DNA of 64,000 nt. Origin: a virus. The notes under the pieces are model-generated. The model ran no database searches. It worked only from the letters and a program-made list of their open reading frames with translations, and was not told the DNA's origin. The position numbers and the translations under genes were made by a program. Below, piece after piece: positions 31,567-40,663 of the stretch. Location of the stretch: positions 1 through 64,000 of the IMG/VR virus record IMGVR_UViG_3300032092_000013. One strand, given 5' to 3'. Positions within the stretch are counted from its first letter, which is position 1. Each line of letters opens with the position of its first letter.

Positions 31567-32990
31567 TAGAGATTGATTACAATGTTAAGAAGAAGAAAGG
31601 GATCTTATCTGGAGATCATTTTGAGTTAATCAGAGAACATTTTTCTGTAGAAAATCCGGCGGCAAAATTCATGAGGTATAGTCGTTTCATACCAAAGCGA
31701 TTATATTCTATAACACCGACTGGATTATTTGATATAGGACTGATTAATGAAATAAAACAATTTTTATTTAAAAGCAATTACTCTACAGAAATACATTTAA
31801 CAAAAGCAGCTAAAGATGCTTTATCTCCTAATTTAGTATATCAATTTAAAAATAATTATTTCGAAAAGTTTCCTTTGAGAGACTATCAAGAAGATACAGT
31901 AAAATTATGTTTAGAAAGAGGGAGAGGCGTTGCTGTTTTGGGTACCGGTGCAGGTAAGACACTGACTATGGCTACCTTAGTTCAATCTTGTTGGCACCCT
32001 ACTTTTAAATGTTTAATTATTGTACCTGATTTAGGATTAGTGAATCAAACCTATTCAGACTTTAAAGAATATGGTGTAACTTTTTCTATGACAAAATGGA
32101 CTGGATCTATCGAACTAGACTCAAGCGCAGATATTATTATTGCTAATACCGGTATTATTCAAAGCCGTTTTGAAGATAGTGATTGGATCCAGTATGTCGA
32201 CATGGTTATTGTAGACGAGGTTCATAAAGCTGGTAAAGATACTAAGTTAACCAAAATCCTACAAAAGATAGAAACAAATTGCAAATTTGGATTTACAGGT
32301 ACATTACCTGAATCAAAAATAGATTCATGGAATATTATAGGTAAAATAGGTCCTGTTTTAATTACAAAGAATTCACATGAATTGAGATTAGAAAATTATC
32401 TCACTAATGTAGAGGTAAAAGTATTTGAATTGGATTATAAAACAAAACCAGAAAAGATTGAAGATAAACAATTTGCGACAGAAGAATATGCTGCAGAGAA
32501 TGATTTCATAAAGACAAATCATTATCGAAATAATACCATAAAAACTATTTGTGGTAATTTTAAAAATAATGTGCTGATCATGGTTAACCACATTGATCAC
32601 GGTGAGATTTTAGAATCTATATTGTCAACCTTGACAAACAAGAAGGTATATTTTATACGCGGCGAAGTTGAAGTAGAAGATCGCGATAAAATTAAACATA
32701 TCATGGAAACAGAAAATAATGTGGTTTGCGTTGCCATATCTTCTATTTTCTCCACCGGCGTAAACATCAAAAATATTCATTTAATTATTTTTGCTGCCGG
32801 TGGTAAAAGCTTTATTCGCATTGTACAAAGTATCGGTCGTGGTTTGCGTAAGCATGAGAATAAAGAAAAATTAATCATTATAGACTTAGCTGATCAATTA
32901 AAGTATGGGATGCAACACGGATTAAAGAGACAAACCATTTATAAAGGAGAAAATATTCCATATTCTATCCATAAATTGGCTGAAAAATAG
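31563..32990 (+). CDS. uvsW: Recombination helicase UvsW
   Basis: RecG-like SF2 helicase that processes recombination intermediates and R-loops and switches off origin replication in T4. Motif I GTGAGKT, motif II MVIVDEVHKAGK, motif III GFTGTLPES, motif VI IVQSIGRGLRKHE are all readable. 475 residues against 503 in T4, with the ~90-residue N-terminal domain (YNVKKKKGILSGDHFELIREHF) preserved. ATGA overlap with uvsY. Confidence 0.93.
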   Translation: MIEIDYNVKKKKGILSGDHFELIREHFSVENPAAKFMRYSRFIPKRLYSITPTGLFDIGLINEIKQFLFKSNYSTEIHLTKAAKDALSPNLVYQFKNNYFEKFPLRDYQEDTVKLCLERGRGVAVLGTGAGKTLTMATLVQSCWHPTFKCLIIVPDLGLVNQTYSDFKEYGVTFSMTKWTGSIELDSSADIIIANTGIIQSRFEDSDWIQYVDMVIVDEVHKAGKDTKLTKILQKIETNCKFGFTGTLPESKIDSWNIIGKIGPVLITKNSHELRLENYLTNVEVKVFELDYKTKPEKIEDKQFATEEYAAENDFIKTNHYRNNTIKTICGNFKNNVLIMVNHIDHGEILESILSTLTNKKVYFIRGEVEVEDRDKIKHIMETENNVVCVAISSIFSTGVNIKNIHLIIFAAGGKSFIRIVQSIGRGLRKHENKEKLIIIDLADQLKYGMQHGLKRQTIYKGENIPYSIHKLAEK

Positions 32991-33006
32991 TAGATTATTA
33001 TTTGGA

Positions 33007-33034
33007 ATAACTTATTATTGTCAAAATAGGTTAT
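33007..33034 (+). promoter_or_regulatory. Hairpin touching the gp55 start codon
   Basis: Arms ATAACTTATT (33007-33016) and AATAGGTTAT (33025-33034) pair over 10 positions with one G-U. The second arm includes the first two bases of the ATG (33033) and any purine-rich ribosome site (AGG). Confidence 0.5.
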
Positions 33035-33533
33035 GGCAACGTTAACGTCTCAAAATAAAAAAGAAACTAAGGCTAAGGTAAAAGCTGTGCCTAAAGTAGG
33101 CAAAGATAAACATTATGTCAATTGTGAAGAATTAAAAACAGCAATTACTGATTATTATAAATCAGATGATTGTTCTGTTTTTTTGTGTGAAGCTCTGAAT
33201 AAAATTGCACAAGGACTTTCATTTTCTCCTTCTTTCATCAATTATTCATATAAAGAAGAGATGATTGGTGATGCAATCGTAAAAATGTTTTCAGCTTTAA
33301 AGAGAAAGAAGTATGATATTAATTCAGAGACATCTCCATTCTCTTATTTTACTACCATTGCTTTCCATGCATTTATTAATCGTATTAAGAAAGAAAAGAA
33401 ACATCATGATGCAATTACTGCCTATCGTGATCAGAAATATGAAGAACTTCTTACTAGTGGCGAAATAAATGTTTATGTAAAACCCGTGATTGACGGGGAT
33501 GGGGATTGCGGGTATAATGACGACAGTGAATAA
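33033..33533 (+). CDS. 55: Late sigma factor gp55
   Basis: Sigma-like protein that directs host RNA polymerase to late promoters in T4. 166 residues (T4: 185). KEEMIGDAIVKMFSALKRKKYDINSETSPFSYFTTIAFHAFINRIKKEKKHHDA is the sigma-2-like block shared with gp55. Its presence supports the NATAAATA boxes in this window as real late promoters. The coactivator gp33 is not recognised here. The C-terminus overlaps gp47 by 17 bases. Confidence 0.88.
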   Translation: MATLTSQNKKETKAKVKAVPKVGKDKHYVNCEELKTAITDYYKSDDCSVFLCEALNKIAQGLSFSPSFINYSYKEEMIGDAIVKMFSALKRKKYDINSETSPFSYFTTIAFHAFINRIKKEKKHHDAITAYRDQKYEELLTSGEINVYVKPVIDGDGDCGYNDDSE

Positions 33534-34578
33534 CTTCTTTAAAAAACAAAAGATTGCTATCTTCTCAGATCTTCACATCGGAGTACACCAAAACTCCCGA
33601 TTTTGGCATAATATAGCAAAAGATTGGGTTGAATGGTACATTAGCAATCTTAAGAAAGAAGAAATTGAAGACGTGGTATTTTGCGGAGACTTCTTCCATA
33701 CACGGGATGAAGTCTCCGTTGATTCTTTGCATTTTGGTTCTTGGGTCTTAGAACAATTCAAAGATTTTAATGTTACCTTAATTACCGGTAACCATGATTG
33801 TTACTTAAAAGACTCTTCTGAAATTAATTCATTATCTCCATTCAGAGGATGGAGAAATGTTACTTTGATTGATACACCCAGAACAGTAGAATCACACGGA
33901 CATTCATTTAACTTTATTCCGTGGGGTACTAAATTAAAAGATTTTCAAAATGCACATATTACTTTCGGCCATTTTGAAATCAATAATTTCAAAACAAATA
34001 ATTATTACATTTGTGATCATGGTGATAATGCTTCTGATGTCTTAGAAAAGAGTGACCTTATTATTACAGGACATTTTCATTTGAGAGATGAAAAGAAATT
34101 TAATAACGGCACTATTCTTTATGTGGGCAATCCATTTCAAATGGACTTTAATGATGCTGCAACTGTTAAAGGATTTTATATTTTAGATGTTTGTGACAAG
34201 TCTTATCGCTTTATAGAAAATACAGTATCTCCATTGCATCATAATATACTCCTTTCAGATCTTGTAAGAAAACAAACAATTACAGAAGAAGTAAAAGAGC
34301 TTTTTAAAGATAATTTAATCAAATTAAAAATTGATAAACGTATTACAGCAGATGATACGGATATTCTTTTAACAAAACTAAAACAATTGAATCCTCTACA
34401 ATTTACTGTAGAATATGATTCATCGTATTCGCCTTATGATATAGCTGAAGATAAAAAAGATTTATCTGGCATTGATGTTCAACAAGCCATTATAGAATTT
34501 ATTGAATTGATGGATATCAATAACAAAAGCGAAATTATTAATTACACATTAGATTTGTATAAAAAGATTCAAAAATGA
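33517..34578 (+). CDS. 47: Recombination endonuclease subunit gp47 (Mre11-like)
   Basis: Metal-dependent nuclease of the gp46/47 complex, which resects DNA ends for recombination-dependent replication. IAIFSDLHIGVHQNS, VVFCGDFFHTRDEVS, LITGNHDCY and ITGHFHLRDE give the phosphoesterase motifs in order. 353 residues (T4: 339). I chose the ATG at 33517, inside the end of gene 55 (MTTVNNFFKKQKIAIF), rather than a TTG at 33490. Its TGA overlaps gene 46 by 4 bases. Confidence 0.93.
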   Translation: MTTVNNFFKKQKIAIFSDLHIGVHQNSRFWHNIAKDWVEWYISNLKKEEIEDVVFCGDFFHTRDEVSVDSLHFGSWVLEQFKDFNVTLITGNHDCYLKDSSEINSLSPFRGWRNVTLIDTPRTVESHGHSFNFIPWGTKLKDFQNAHITFGHFEINNFKTNNYYICDHGDNASDVLEKSDLIITGHFHLRDEKKFNNGTILYVGNPFQMDFNDAATVKGFYILDVCDKSYRFIENTVSPLHHNILLSDLVRKQTITEEVKELFKDNLIKLKIDKRITADDTDILLTKLKQLNPLQFTVEYDSSYSPYDIAEDKKDLSGIDVQQAIIEFIELMDINNKSEIINYTLDLYKKIQK

Positions 34579-36389
34579 AAAAAGTAAATTTTAAAGAGGT
34601 AGAAATTAAAAATTTTCTTTCTATTGGAACTAATCCAGTAAAACTCGAATTCAAACCAGGATTACATATTATTACGGGTATTAATCGTGATAAGATTGAT
34701 CGCAGAAATGGGATCGGCAAAACCTCTGTTATTGAATCTGTTTACTTTGCTATTTTTGGGAGCACCATGAGAGAATTAAAGAAAGATTTAATTCCAAATA
34801 CATATACTAATGGTACATGCGAAGTCAAATTAACTTTTGATGTCATTCAAAATAATGCATCGCACACGTATAAAATTGTAAGAACTTTAAATCCATCTAA
34901 ACTTTCTTTATTTTGTGATGGTAAAGACGTTACACGTGATTCTATTAAGAATACTGAAGAAGAGATTTTCAATGTATTAAATGCATCTCCTTCCATTTTT
35001 GAAAATTGTGTTATTATGACTTTGAATAATACAGTGCCATTCATGGCTAAATCAAAAGTTGAAAAGAGAAAATTTATTGAAGGTATTTTTAATTTAGAAG
35101 TATTTTCTCAGATGCTTTCTCTTCTCAGAGAAGAATTTAGTGATCATAAACGAATATATGAAATTGAATTGACAAAATTTGAAGAAGCACAAAAGACTAG
35201 AGAGAATTTAGAAAATCAAAAACAAACTATTCTTGACACCAGAAAACAAAAAATTTCAACTTATCTTGCTCGTAAAGAAAATAATTCATCCGAGAAAATC
35301 AAATTAATTGAACAATTAGAAGAACATATTGATATTGATGAAAATTCAATTAATGAACAAGTTAAAAAGTTAGAAGAAGGTTTAATTCAATGTGATCAAA
35401 AGATTGAAAAATTCACAGAAGCTAAATCAAAGATTACAACAACTCTAGATCAATTAAATCAAAAATTTAAAATTATTGGTACAAATAAAAACACATGCCC
35501 CGTTTGTCTTAAACCAGTAACGGAACATGATAAAGAAGAGTTAGAAAAAGAAAAAAATAATATTCAAAATGAAATTAATTCATTAAATGAAAAATTATTA
35601 ACATGTGCAGATAACTTAGCTACTCTTAAGAAGAAAAAACCTACTATTAGAACAGCAATTGATAAACTCAATTTAAAGGTTAATGAAATTAAGTTACTAG
35701 AACAAAAGAAAATCAATATTAATGATCGGATTAAACAGTTAGATGAATGGTTAGTTCAACTAGATGATGATATCGAATCTTTGAAATCAAATACAACAGA
35801 TGTTGATGATATTTTAGTTGATATGATCAGCAGAGTAGAAACCGCTAAAGAAATTGTTAATAAACATAAAACACATCTCAACTTGCTCGAAACAATTAAG
35901 TATATCGTTTCTGAAGAAGGTGTTAAATCTTATATTGTCAATAAAATTCTCGCATTGTTTAATTCTATTTTGATGTCTTATTTGCGTAAGATGGATGCTA
36001 ATTGTTCTTGCTTCTTTAATGAATATTTCGAAGAAGAAATCATTAATGAAAAAAATAAGATTTGTTCATATTTTAATTTCTCGGGTGCTGAAAGAAAGAA
36101 TATGGATTTTGCATGCTTATTCACATTCATGGATATGCGTAGATTACAAGGTGACGTTGTTTATAACATTTCTATCTATGATGAATTGTTTGATTCATCG
36201 TTAGATGAAAAGGGCGTAGAATTAGTCACAAACATTTTAAAAGATCGTGTGCATGCACATAATGAATGTGTAATGGTTATTTCACATAGAAAAGAAAGTA
36301 TTCAACATGCTACGGGTGACGTAATTTTTCTAGAAAAGAAAAATGGAGTAACATCAAAGATTGATTATAATCCTTTTTTGGATAATTAA
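34575..36389 (+). CDS. 46: Recombination endonuclease subunit gp46 (Rad50/SMC-like)
   Basis: ATPase half of the Mre11/Rad50-type end-resection complex. Walker A in IDRRNGIGKTSVIESVYF near residue 45; long coiled coils; Zn-hook CPVCLKPV near 310; then a second coiled coil and the C-terminal lobe with FSGAERKNMDFACLFTFMDM (signature motif in modified form), YDELFDSSLDEKG (Walker B) and VISHRKE. 604 residues (T4: 560). Translationally coupled to 47. Confidence 0.93.
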   Translation: MKKVNFKEVEIKNFLSIGTNPVKLEFKPGLHIITGINRDKIDRRNGIGKTSVIESVYFAIFGSTMRELKKDLIPNTYTNGTCEVKLTFDVIQNNASHTYKIVRTLNPSKLSLFCDGKDVTRDSIKNTEEEIFNVLNASPSIFENCVIMTLNNTVPFMAKSKVEKRKFIEGIFNLEVFSQMLSLLREEFSDHKRIYEIELTKFEEAQKTRENLENQKQTILDTRKQKISTYLARKENNSSEKIKLIEQLEEHIDIDENSINEQVKKLEEGLIQCDQKIEKFTEAKSKITTTLDQLNQKFKIIGTNKNTCPVCLKPVTEHDKEELEKEKNNIQNEINSLNEKLLTCADNLATLKKKKPTIRTAIDKLNLKVNEIKLLEQKKININDRIKQLDEWLVQLDDDIESLKSNTTDVDDILVDMISRVETAKEIVNKHKTHLNLLETIKYIVSEEGVKSYIVNKILALFNSILMSYLRKMDANCSCFFNEYFEEEIINEKNKICSYFNFSGAERKNMDFACLFTFMDMRRLQGDVVYNISIYDELFDSSLDEKGVELVTNILKDRVHAHNECVMVISHRKESIQHATGDVIFLEKKNGVTSKIDYNPFLDN

Positions 36390-36397
36390 TCTTTAGG

Positions 36398-37594
36398 ATG
36401 TTCACACCGAAAATTAATACCATGCCCATGGGCCTGCAACCAACAGGCCAACCAGCTCAGGCACCACCACCTAAATCAGAACACGCACCCGAAGATCTCA
36501 TGAGGGTCGTTCATTATAATGCAGACCATTCTGGTTGTGGTTTGTGGCGTATGTCTTGGCCAGCCCACCTTATTAATTTCCATAATAAGGCAATGATTAC
36601 TGAATCAACAGTAATGATTACCGATCCCAGATGGTATCAAAATGTAAAGGCTATTCGTGTACAAAGACAAGCTACACCACATCAATTACAATTCGTAAAA
36701 TTTTTGAAGAGTATTCAAAAAGATATTGGATTTAAATTAATCTATGAAGTTGATGATGTTATCTTCCGCGAAGATATTCCAGATTACAATAAATTCAAAA
36801 CAGCTTTCGTAGCAGATGAGATTAGACAAAGTGCAATAGAAATTATTAATCTTTGTGATGAAATGACAGTCACATGTGATTATATGAAAGAACTGTATCG
36901 TGAACGTACAGGTAAAAATGAAATCACAGTGATTCCGAATTTCGTACCAAGATTCTGGATGGGGAATTATTTCAGCGAAGCTAAGGTTTCTAGAAATTAT
37001 GATAAGCATAAGAAGAAGCCTCGTGTACTATATGCTGGTTCCGGAGCACACTTTGATGTAGAAAATCGTGTAGGCCAGAAGGATGATTTCGAACACGTAT
37101 TAAAAGCAGTCATTGATTCACGCAAGAAATATCAATGGGTGTTTATTGGTGCCTTCCCATTAGCGCTTAGGCCTTATATCCAAAATGGAGATATTGAATT
37201 CCATCCATGGCAAAAGTTGTATGAATATCCAAAAAAGATTTCTGATTTAGAAATTCAGATGTCTGTTGCGCCATTACAGAACAATAGCTTTAATAAAGCA
37301 AAGTCTGATCTCAAATATATCGAAGCATGTTGCTATGGAATTCCTGTTGCTTGTCAAGATATGGAAACATATAAAGATGCTGAACTTAAATTTAAGACTG
37401 GTGATGAAATGTTAGATTGTATTGCAAAAGAATTAGGACGTGTAGGCCATTATAAGAATCAGGCTATTCAACGATATAAAGTAGCTGATAATCGTTTCTT
37501 AGAGCACGATCGTAATTTGGATTGTTACATGGAATTGTATAAGTATCCTTATCGCGATCAAAACCGCGTCAATTTGAGACGATATAATCCTTGA
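36398..37594 (+). CDS. Glycosyltransferase GT4-like inside the replication cluster
   Basis: GT-B type transferase, 398 residues. N-terminal half: VVHYNADHSGCGLWRMSWPAHLI and IYEVDDVIF. C-terminal half: ITVIPNFVPRFW, RVLYAGSGAHFD, YQWVFIGAF, DIEFHPWQKLYEYPK and SVAPLQNNSFNKAKSDLKYIEACCYGIPVAC, the nucleotide-sugar site. Unlike the sugar-locus enzymes it lies between gp46 and the DNA polymerase. In T4 the DNA alpha-glucosyltransferase is also beside 46/47, so DNA glycosylation is one hypothesis; virion or surface glycosylation is the other. A Pro-rich 35-residue leader precedes the domain. Confidence 0.8.
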   Translation: MFTPKINTMPMGLQPTGQPAQAPPPKSEHAPEDLMRVVHYNADHSGCGLWRMSWPAHLINFHNKAMITESTVMITDPRWYQNVKAIRVQRQATPHQLQFVKFLKSIQKDIGFKLIYEVDDVIFREDIPDYNKFKTAFVADEIRQSAIEIINLCDEMTVTCDYMKELYRERTGKNEITVIPNFVPRFWMGNYFSEAKVSRNYDKHKKKPRVLYAGSGAHFDVENRVGQKDDFEHVLKAVIDSRKKYQWVFIGAFPLALRPYIQNGDIEFHPWQKLYEYPKKISDLEIQMSVAPLQNNSFNKAKSDLKYIEACCYGIPVACQDMETYKDAELKFKTGDEMLDCIAKELGRVGHYKNQAIQRYKVADNRFLEHDRNLDCYMELYKYPYRDQNRVNLRRYNP

Positions 37595-37599
37595 TTATA

Positions 37600-37643
37600 G
37601 TTGCGATACCTATTATCATTTCTCTATGATTGGGTATCGCAAC
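37600..37643 (+). promoter_or_regulatory. Inverted repeat enclosing the DNA polymerase start codon (candidate translational operator)
   Basis: Perfect 11-bp arms GTTGCGATACC (37600-37610) and GGTATCGCAAC (37633-37643). The 22-base loop contains the start codon 37626-37628. The position recalls the T4/RB69 gp43 autogenous operator, an mRNA hairpin at the gene 43 start to which polymerase binds; sequence and geometry differ. Confidence 0.6.
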
Positions 37644-40193
37644 GCTTGTTATAATCCTAAAGATCAAACTGTAGAAATTTACACTTGGTCAGACGATGGG
37701 GATCGTATTTCATACACTACAAAATACCATCCCTATTATTTTTATGAAGACAAAAGAGGGAATGAAGTATCGATTTACAATACGCCATTAGCTAAAAGAT
37801 CATTTAATAATGCATATGAACGGCAAAAGTATATTACCGAATCAGGAATTAGAAGGGTGTATGAACATTTCGGCGCAGTACAACAGGCCCTATTAGATAT
37901 CTTTTGGCAACATAATGAAACAGATGACTTTTCTAAGTTTCCTTTAAAGACATACTTTATTGATATCGAAGCAGTATGCAAAGATCGCTTTCCTGATCCT
38001 ACATTAGCAGATGTGCCTATTAACGTATTGACAATTTATGATTCCTTTTCAAAGAAATTTTATGCATGGGGTTTAAAACCATATAAAGCAAAAAGGAATG
38101 ATGTTGTTTATTATTATTGTAAATCAGAAGAAGACCTTCTAGCTGGTGTTATTGAATTTTTTAAGAATGATCCACCAGATGTATTGTCGGGCTGGAATAG
38201 TGCTGGGTTTGATATTCCATACATTATTAATCGATTGAAGAATATCTTTGGTGAAGCTGGTATGAATGAAATTTCACCAGTAAAGAGAACTTATGTGAGA
38301 ACATTCATTGGTACATTCGGGAAGACACAAGCAAGCTATCATATCGATGGTATTTCATGTGTAGACTACTTGGATGTATATAAGAGATTCTCTTTTGCTA
38401 ATAGAGAAAGTTATAAATTAGATAGCATTGGTGAATTAGAATTAGGTGAAAAGAAAGTTGCTATCGAAAAGGATTTGTATGATGTCATGGTAGATGATTG
38501 GGATACGTTTATTGATTATAACATTCAGGACGTAAACATTTTGGTTAAGCTTGAAGAGAAACTACAATTCCTTTCATTGATTCGAATGATTTCATATATT
38601 GGTTGTACAACATTTGAAGGTGCATTGGGTACGTTGGGTATTATCACAGGCGCAGCTGCTATTAGAGCAAGAAAGAAAGGACAACGCATTTCTACTTTCA
38701 TCAGAAAAGAAGATGATGGTTCGAGGAATCCTGGGGCATATGTAGCAGAACCATTAAATGGATTTCAGGAAGATATTGTATCGTTTGATGCTAACTCACT
38801 ATATCCTAACTTAATGATTTCATTGAACATGTCTCCAGAGACAAAAGTCGGCAAGATTATTGAAACAACAGATGAAGATGTAACAGTACAACATGTCAAT
38901 GGCCAAGTCTTTAAATTGTCAAAACCAAAATTTGCACAATTTATTAAGAAAGAAGATGTGGCTATTAGTAAAGCAAAAGTCCTTTTTACGCAAAAGAATA
39001 AAGGAATTGTACCAGAGATGGTTGATTTTTATTATCAAAAAAGAAAGGTTATTCAAACAGAACTCAAAAAATATAAGAAAGAATATTCAAATAAAGAATT
39101 ACCATCTGATAGAAAATTATTTTTAGAAACAAAAATCACACAGCTTAACGCAAAGCAACAAAGTATAAAAATCTTTATCAATAGTTGTTACGGTTATTTC
39201 GGCAATAAACACGCACCTATTGGAGATGATGATATTGCTTCATCAATTACATTGACTGGACAAGCCGTTATTAAACAAGCAAGAGAAATTGCAAAGAAAT
39301 ATATCTCAAAACATAGTAATATTACTGATCAAAAAACATTAGAAACTGTAGCAATTTATGGTGATACTGACAGTGTTTATCTTTCATTAAAGCTGCTTCC
39401 AATTGATTTTAGTAGTAATGGTAAAATAACAAAAGAAGGATTTGAACACGCAGAAGGTTTAGAAAATTCATTGAATGATGAGATTCAAATTTGGGCTAAA
39501 TCAACATTAAATTCAAAAGATTGTCGATTGGCATTTAAGAGAGAAGCGATGGCAGATGTCGGGCTTTTTTTAGAAAAGAAGCGCTATGTATTGCATGTAT
39601 TAGATGATGAAGGTATTCCGTGCGATAAATGGAAATATACTGGTGTAGATGTAGTAAGAACAACAATGCCTAAGAATGTTAAACCATATGTAAAGAAGAT
39701 CATTGAGACTATGTTGACTACTAAGTCTTGTGCTAAGACAAATGAAGTGTTAAAAGAAGCATACGATGTATTCCAAGCATTACCTATTGAAGACGTATCA
39801 AGAACAAGTGGGATTCGTGGTTATGAAAAATATGCGAATATGTGCCATGACTTTAAAGTGAGTAAAGGAATGCCTAATCATGTAAAGGCTGCTTATTTTC
39901 ATAACATTATTTTGGATAAATTAAACCTTTCAGGAAAACATGAGAAGATTGCTTCCGGTGATAAGATCAAATACTTTTATGTACAACAACCAAATAAGTA
40001 TGGAATTAATTGTATTGGATTTAAGTATGTTTTTCCTGAAGAGTTTAAATCAATATTTTTACCTGATAGAGAATTATTATTTGAAAAGATTGTATATGCA
40101 GCAGTAGAACGTTTTTATCAATGTGTTAATTGGACACCAAGAAAACCCAGCGAACAAGTTCTCTTTGAATTGGATGATCTATTTGGTGAATAA
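37626..40193 (+). CDS. 43: DNA polymerase gp43 (family B)
   Basis: Replicative polymerase with proofreading. Exonuclease motifs: YFIDIEAV near 120 (ExoI), DVLSGWNSAGFDIPYII (ExoII), DYNIQDVNILVKLE (ExoIII). Polymerase motifs: VSFDANSLYPNLMISLNMSPET (A), KIFINSCYGYFGNKHA (B), IYGDTDSVYLSL (C) and LEKKRYVLHV. 855 residues (T4: 898). Uninterrupted, no intron or split. The start codon is enclosed by an 11-bp inverted repeat. Confidence 0.97.
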   Translation: MIGYRNACYNPKDQTVEIYTWSDDGDRISYTTKYHPYYFYEDKRGNEVSIYNTPLAKRSFNNAYERQKYITESGIRRVYEHFGAVQQALLDIFWQHNETDDFSKFPLKTYFIDIEAVCKDRFPDPTLADVPINVLTIYDSFSKKFYAWGLKPYKAKRNDVVYYYCKSEEDLLAGVIEFFKNDPPDVLSGWNSAGFDIPYIINRLKNIFGEAGMNEISPVKRTYVRTFIGTFGKTQASYHIDGISCVDYLDVYKRFSFANRESYKLDSIGELELGEKKVAIEKDLYDVMVDDWDTFIDYNIQDVNILVKLEEKLQFLSLIRMISYIGCTTFEGALGTLGIITGAAAIRARKKGQRISTFIRKEDDGSRNPGAYVAEPLNGFQEDIVSFDANSLYPNLMISLNMSPETKVGKIIETTDEDVTVQHVNGQVFKLSKPKFAQFIKKEDVAISKAKVLFTQKNKGIVPEMVDFYYQKRKVIQTELKKYKKEYSNKELPSDRKLFLETKITQLNAKQQSIKIFINSCYGYFGNKHAPIGDDDIASSITLTGQAVIKQAREIAKKYISKHSNITDQKTLETVAIYGDTDSVYLSLKLLPIDFSSNGKITKEGFEHAEGLENSLNDEIQIWAKSTLNSKDCRLAFKREAMADVGLFLEKKRYVLHVLDDEGIPCDKWKYTGVDVVRTTMPKNVKPYVKKIIETMLTTKSCAKTNEVLKEAYDVFQALPIEDVSRTSGIRGYEKYANMCHDFKVSKGMPNHVKAAYFHNIILDKLNLSGKHEKIASGDKIKYFYVQQPNKYGINCIGFKYVFPEEFKSIFLPDRELLFEKIVYAAVERFYQCVNWTPRKPSEQVLFELDDLFGE

Positions 40194-40197
40194 AGGG

Positions 40198-40225
40198 TTG
40201 ACAAATATTGCAATATTACTAATAT
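40198..40225 (+). promoter_or_regulatory. Sigma-70-type promoter with internal palindrome
   Basis: TTGACA (40198-40203) and, 16 bases on, TAATAT (40220-40225; alternatively TATATT at 40223-40228). The spacer holds a perfect 14-bp palindrome, AATATTG/CAATATT (40204-40217), placed like an operator. It drives the gene at 40233 and possibly uvsX. Confidence 0.5.
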
Positions 40226-40232
40226 ATTAAAG

Positions 40233-40580
40233 ATGTCACAACTAATTTTTATTGACCAAATCGGAAGAACCATTATCGGTGAAGAACTTTCACGTGATGG
40301 TGGTCGTCTACAAGTGAAGAATCCTTGTATGATTAATGTAAATCAATTGCAAAATGGGCAATTGCAAGTTCAATTATTTCCACTTTTCTTTCCTGAATTT
40401 CTTTCAGAAGCCAATCGTAGCAGCGGTTCTGTTTTTGAATTTAATCTTGCTAATCTTGCATTAGGTGTAGGTGTAGAAGTAGACGGGCGTTTAGTAGAAC
40501 AATATACTCGTATTTGTAATCCACCGCCTGTTGCTCAAACATCTGACGAACCACCCGTCATTAAGTTGTTTGATGAATAA
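40233..40580 (+). CDS. Conserved T4-like hypothetical protein, Sm-like layout
   Basis: 115 residues: IFIDQIGRTIIGEELSRDGGRLQVKNPCMINV, then GQLQVQLFPLFFPEFLSE. This is the pattern of a small Sm-like beta barrel found near the polymerase and uvsX in marine T4-like phages, function unknown. The C-terminus is acidic and Pro-rich (PPPVAQTSDEPPVIKLFDE), which might bind the sliding clamp or polymerase; that is speculation. Its own sigma-70-like promoter and a strong terminator bracket it, so it may be a one-gene early transcript. Confidence 0.7.
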   Translation: MSQLIFIDQIGRTIIGEELSRDGGRLQVKNPCMINVNQLQNGQLQVQLFPLFFPEFLSEANRSSGSVFEFNLANLALGVGVEVDGRLVEQYTRICNPPPVAQTSDEPPVIKLFDE

Positions 40581-40604
40581 TTTTGTTTGCTGAGTGTTGT
40601 GTGT

Positions 40605-40641
40605 AAAATCCCGAGAGATTTAAATCTCTCGGGATTTTTTT
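40605..40641 (+). terminator. Strong intrinsic terminator before uvsX
   Basis: A 17-bp perfect inverted repeat, 40605-40621 with 40622-40638, with core CCCGAGAGATTT/AAATCTCTCGGG, followed by T through 40641 (seven T from 40635). Both strands could use it because an A-run precedes it. It separates the gene at 40233 from uvsX. Confidence 0.92.
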
Positions 40642-40663
40642 ATAGTTTGATTTAATATGAGTT

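Noticed and set aside
38893-39126. Open frame within the polymerase gene
   Set aside because: Shifted frame inside conserved polymerase coding sequence; Lys/Asn-rich product of A-rich DNA.
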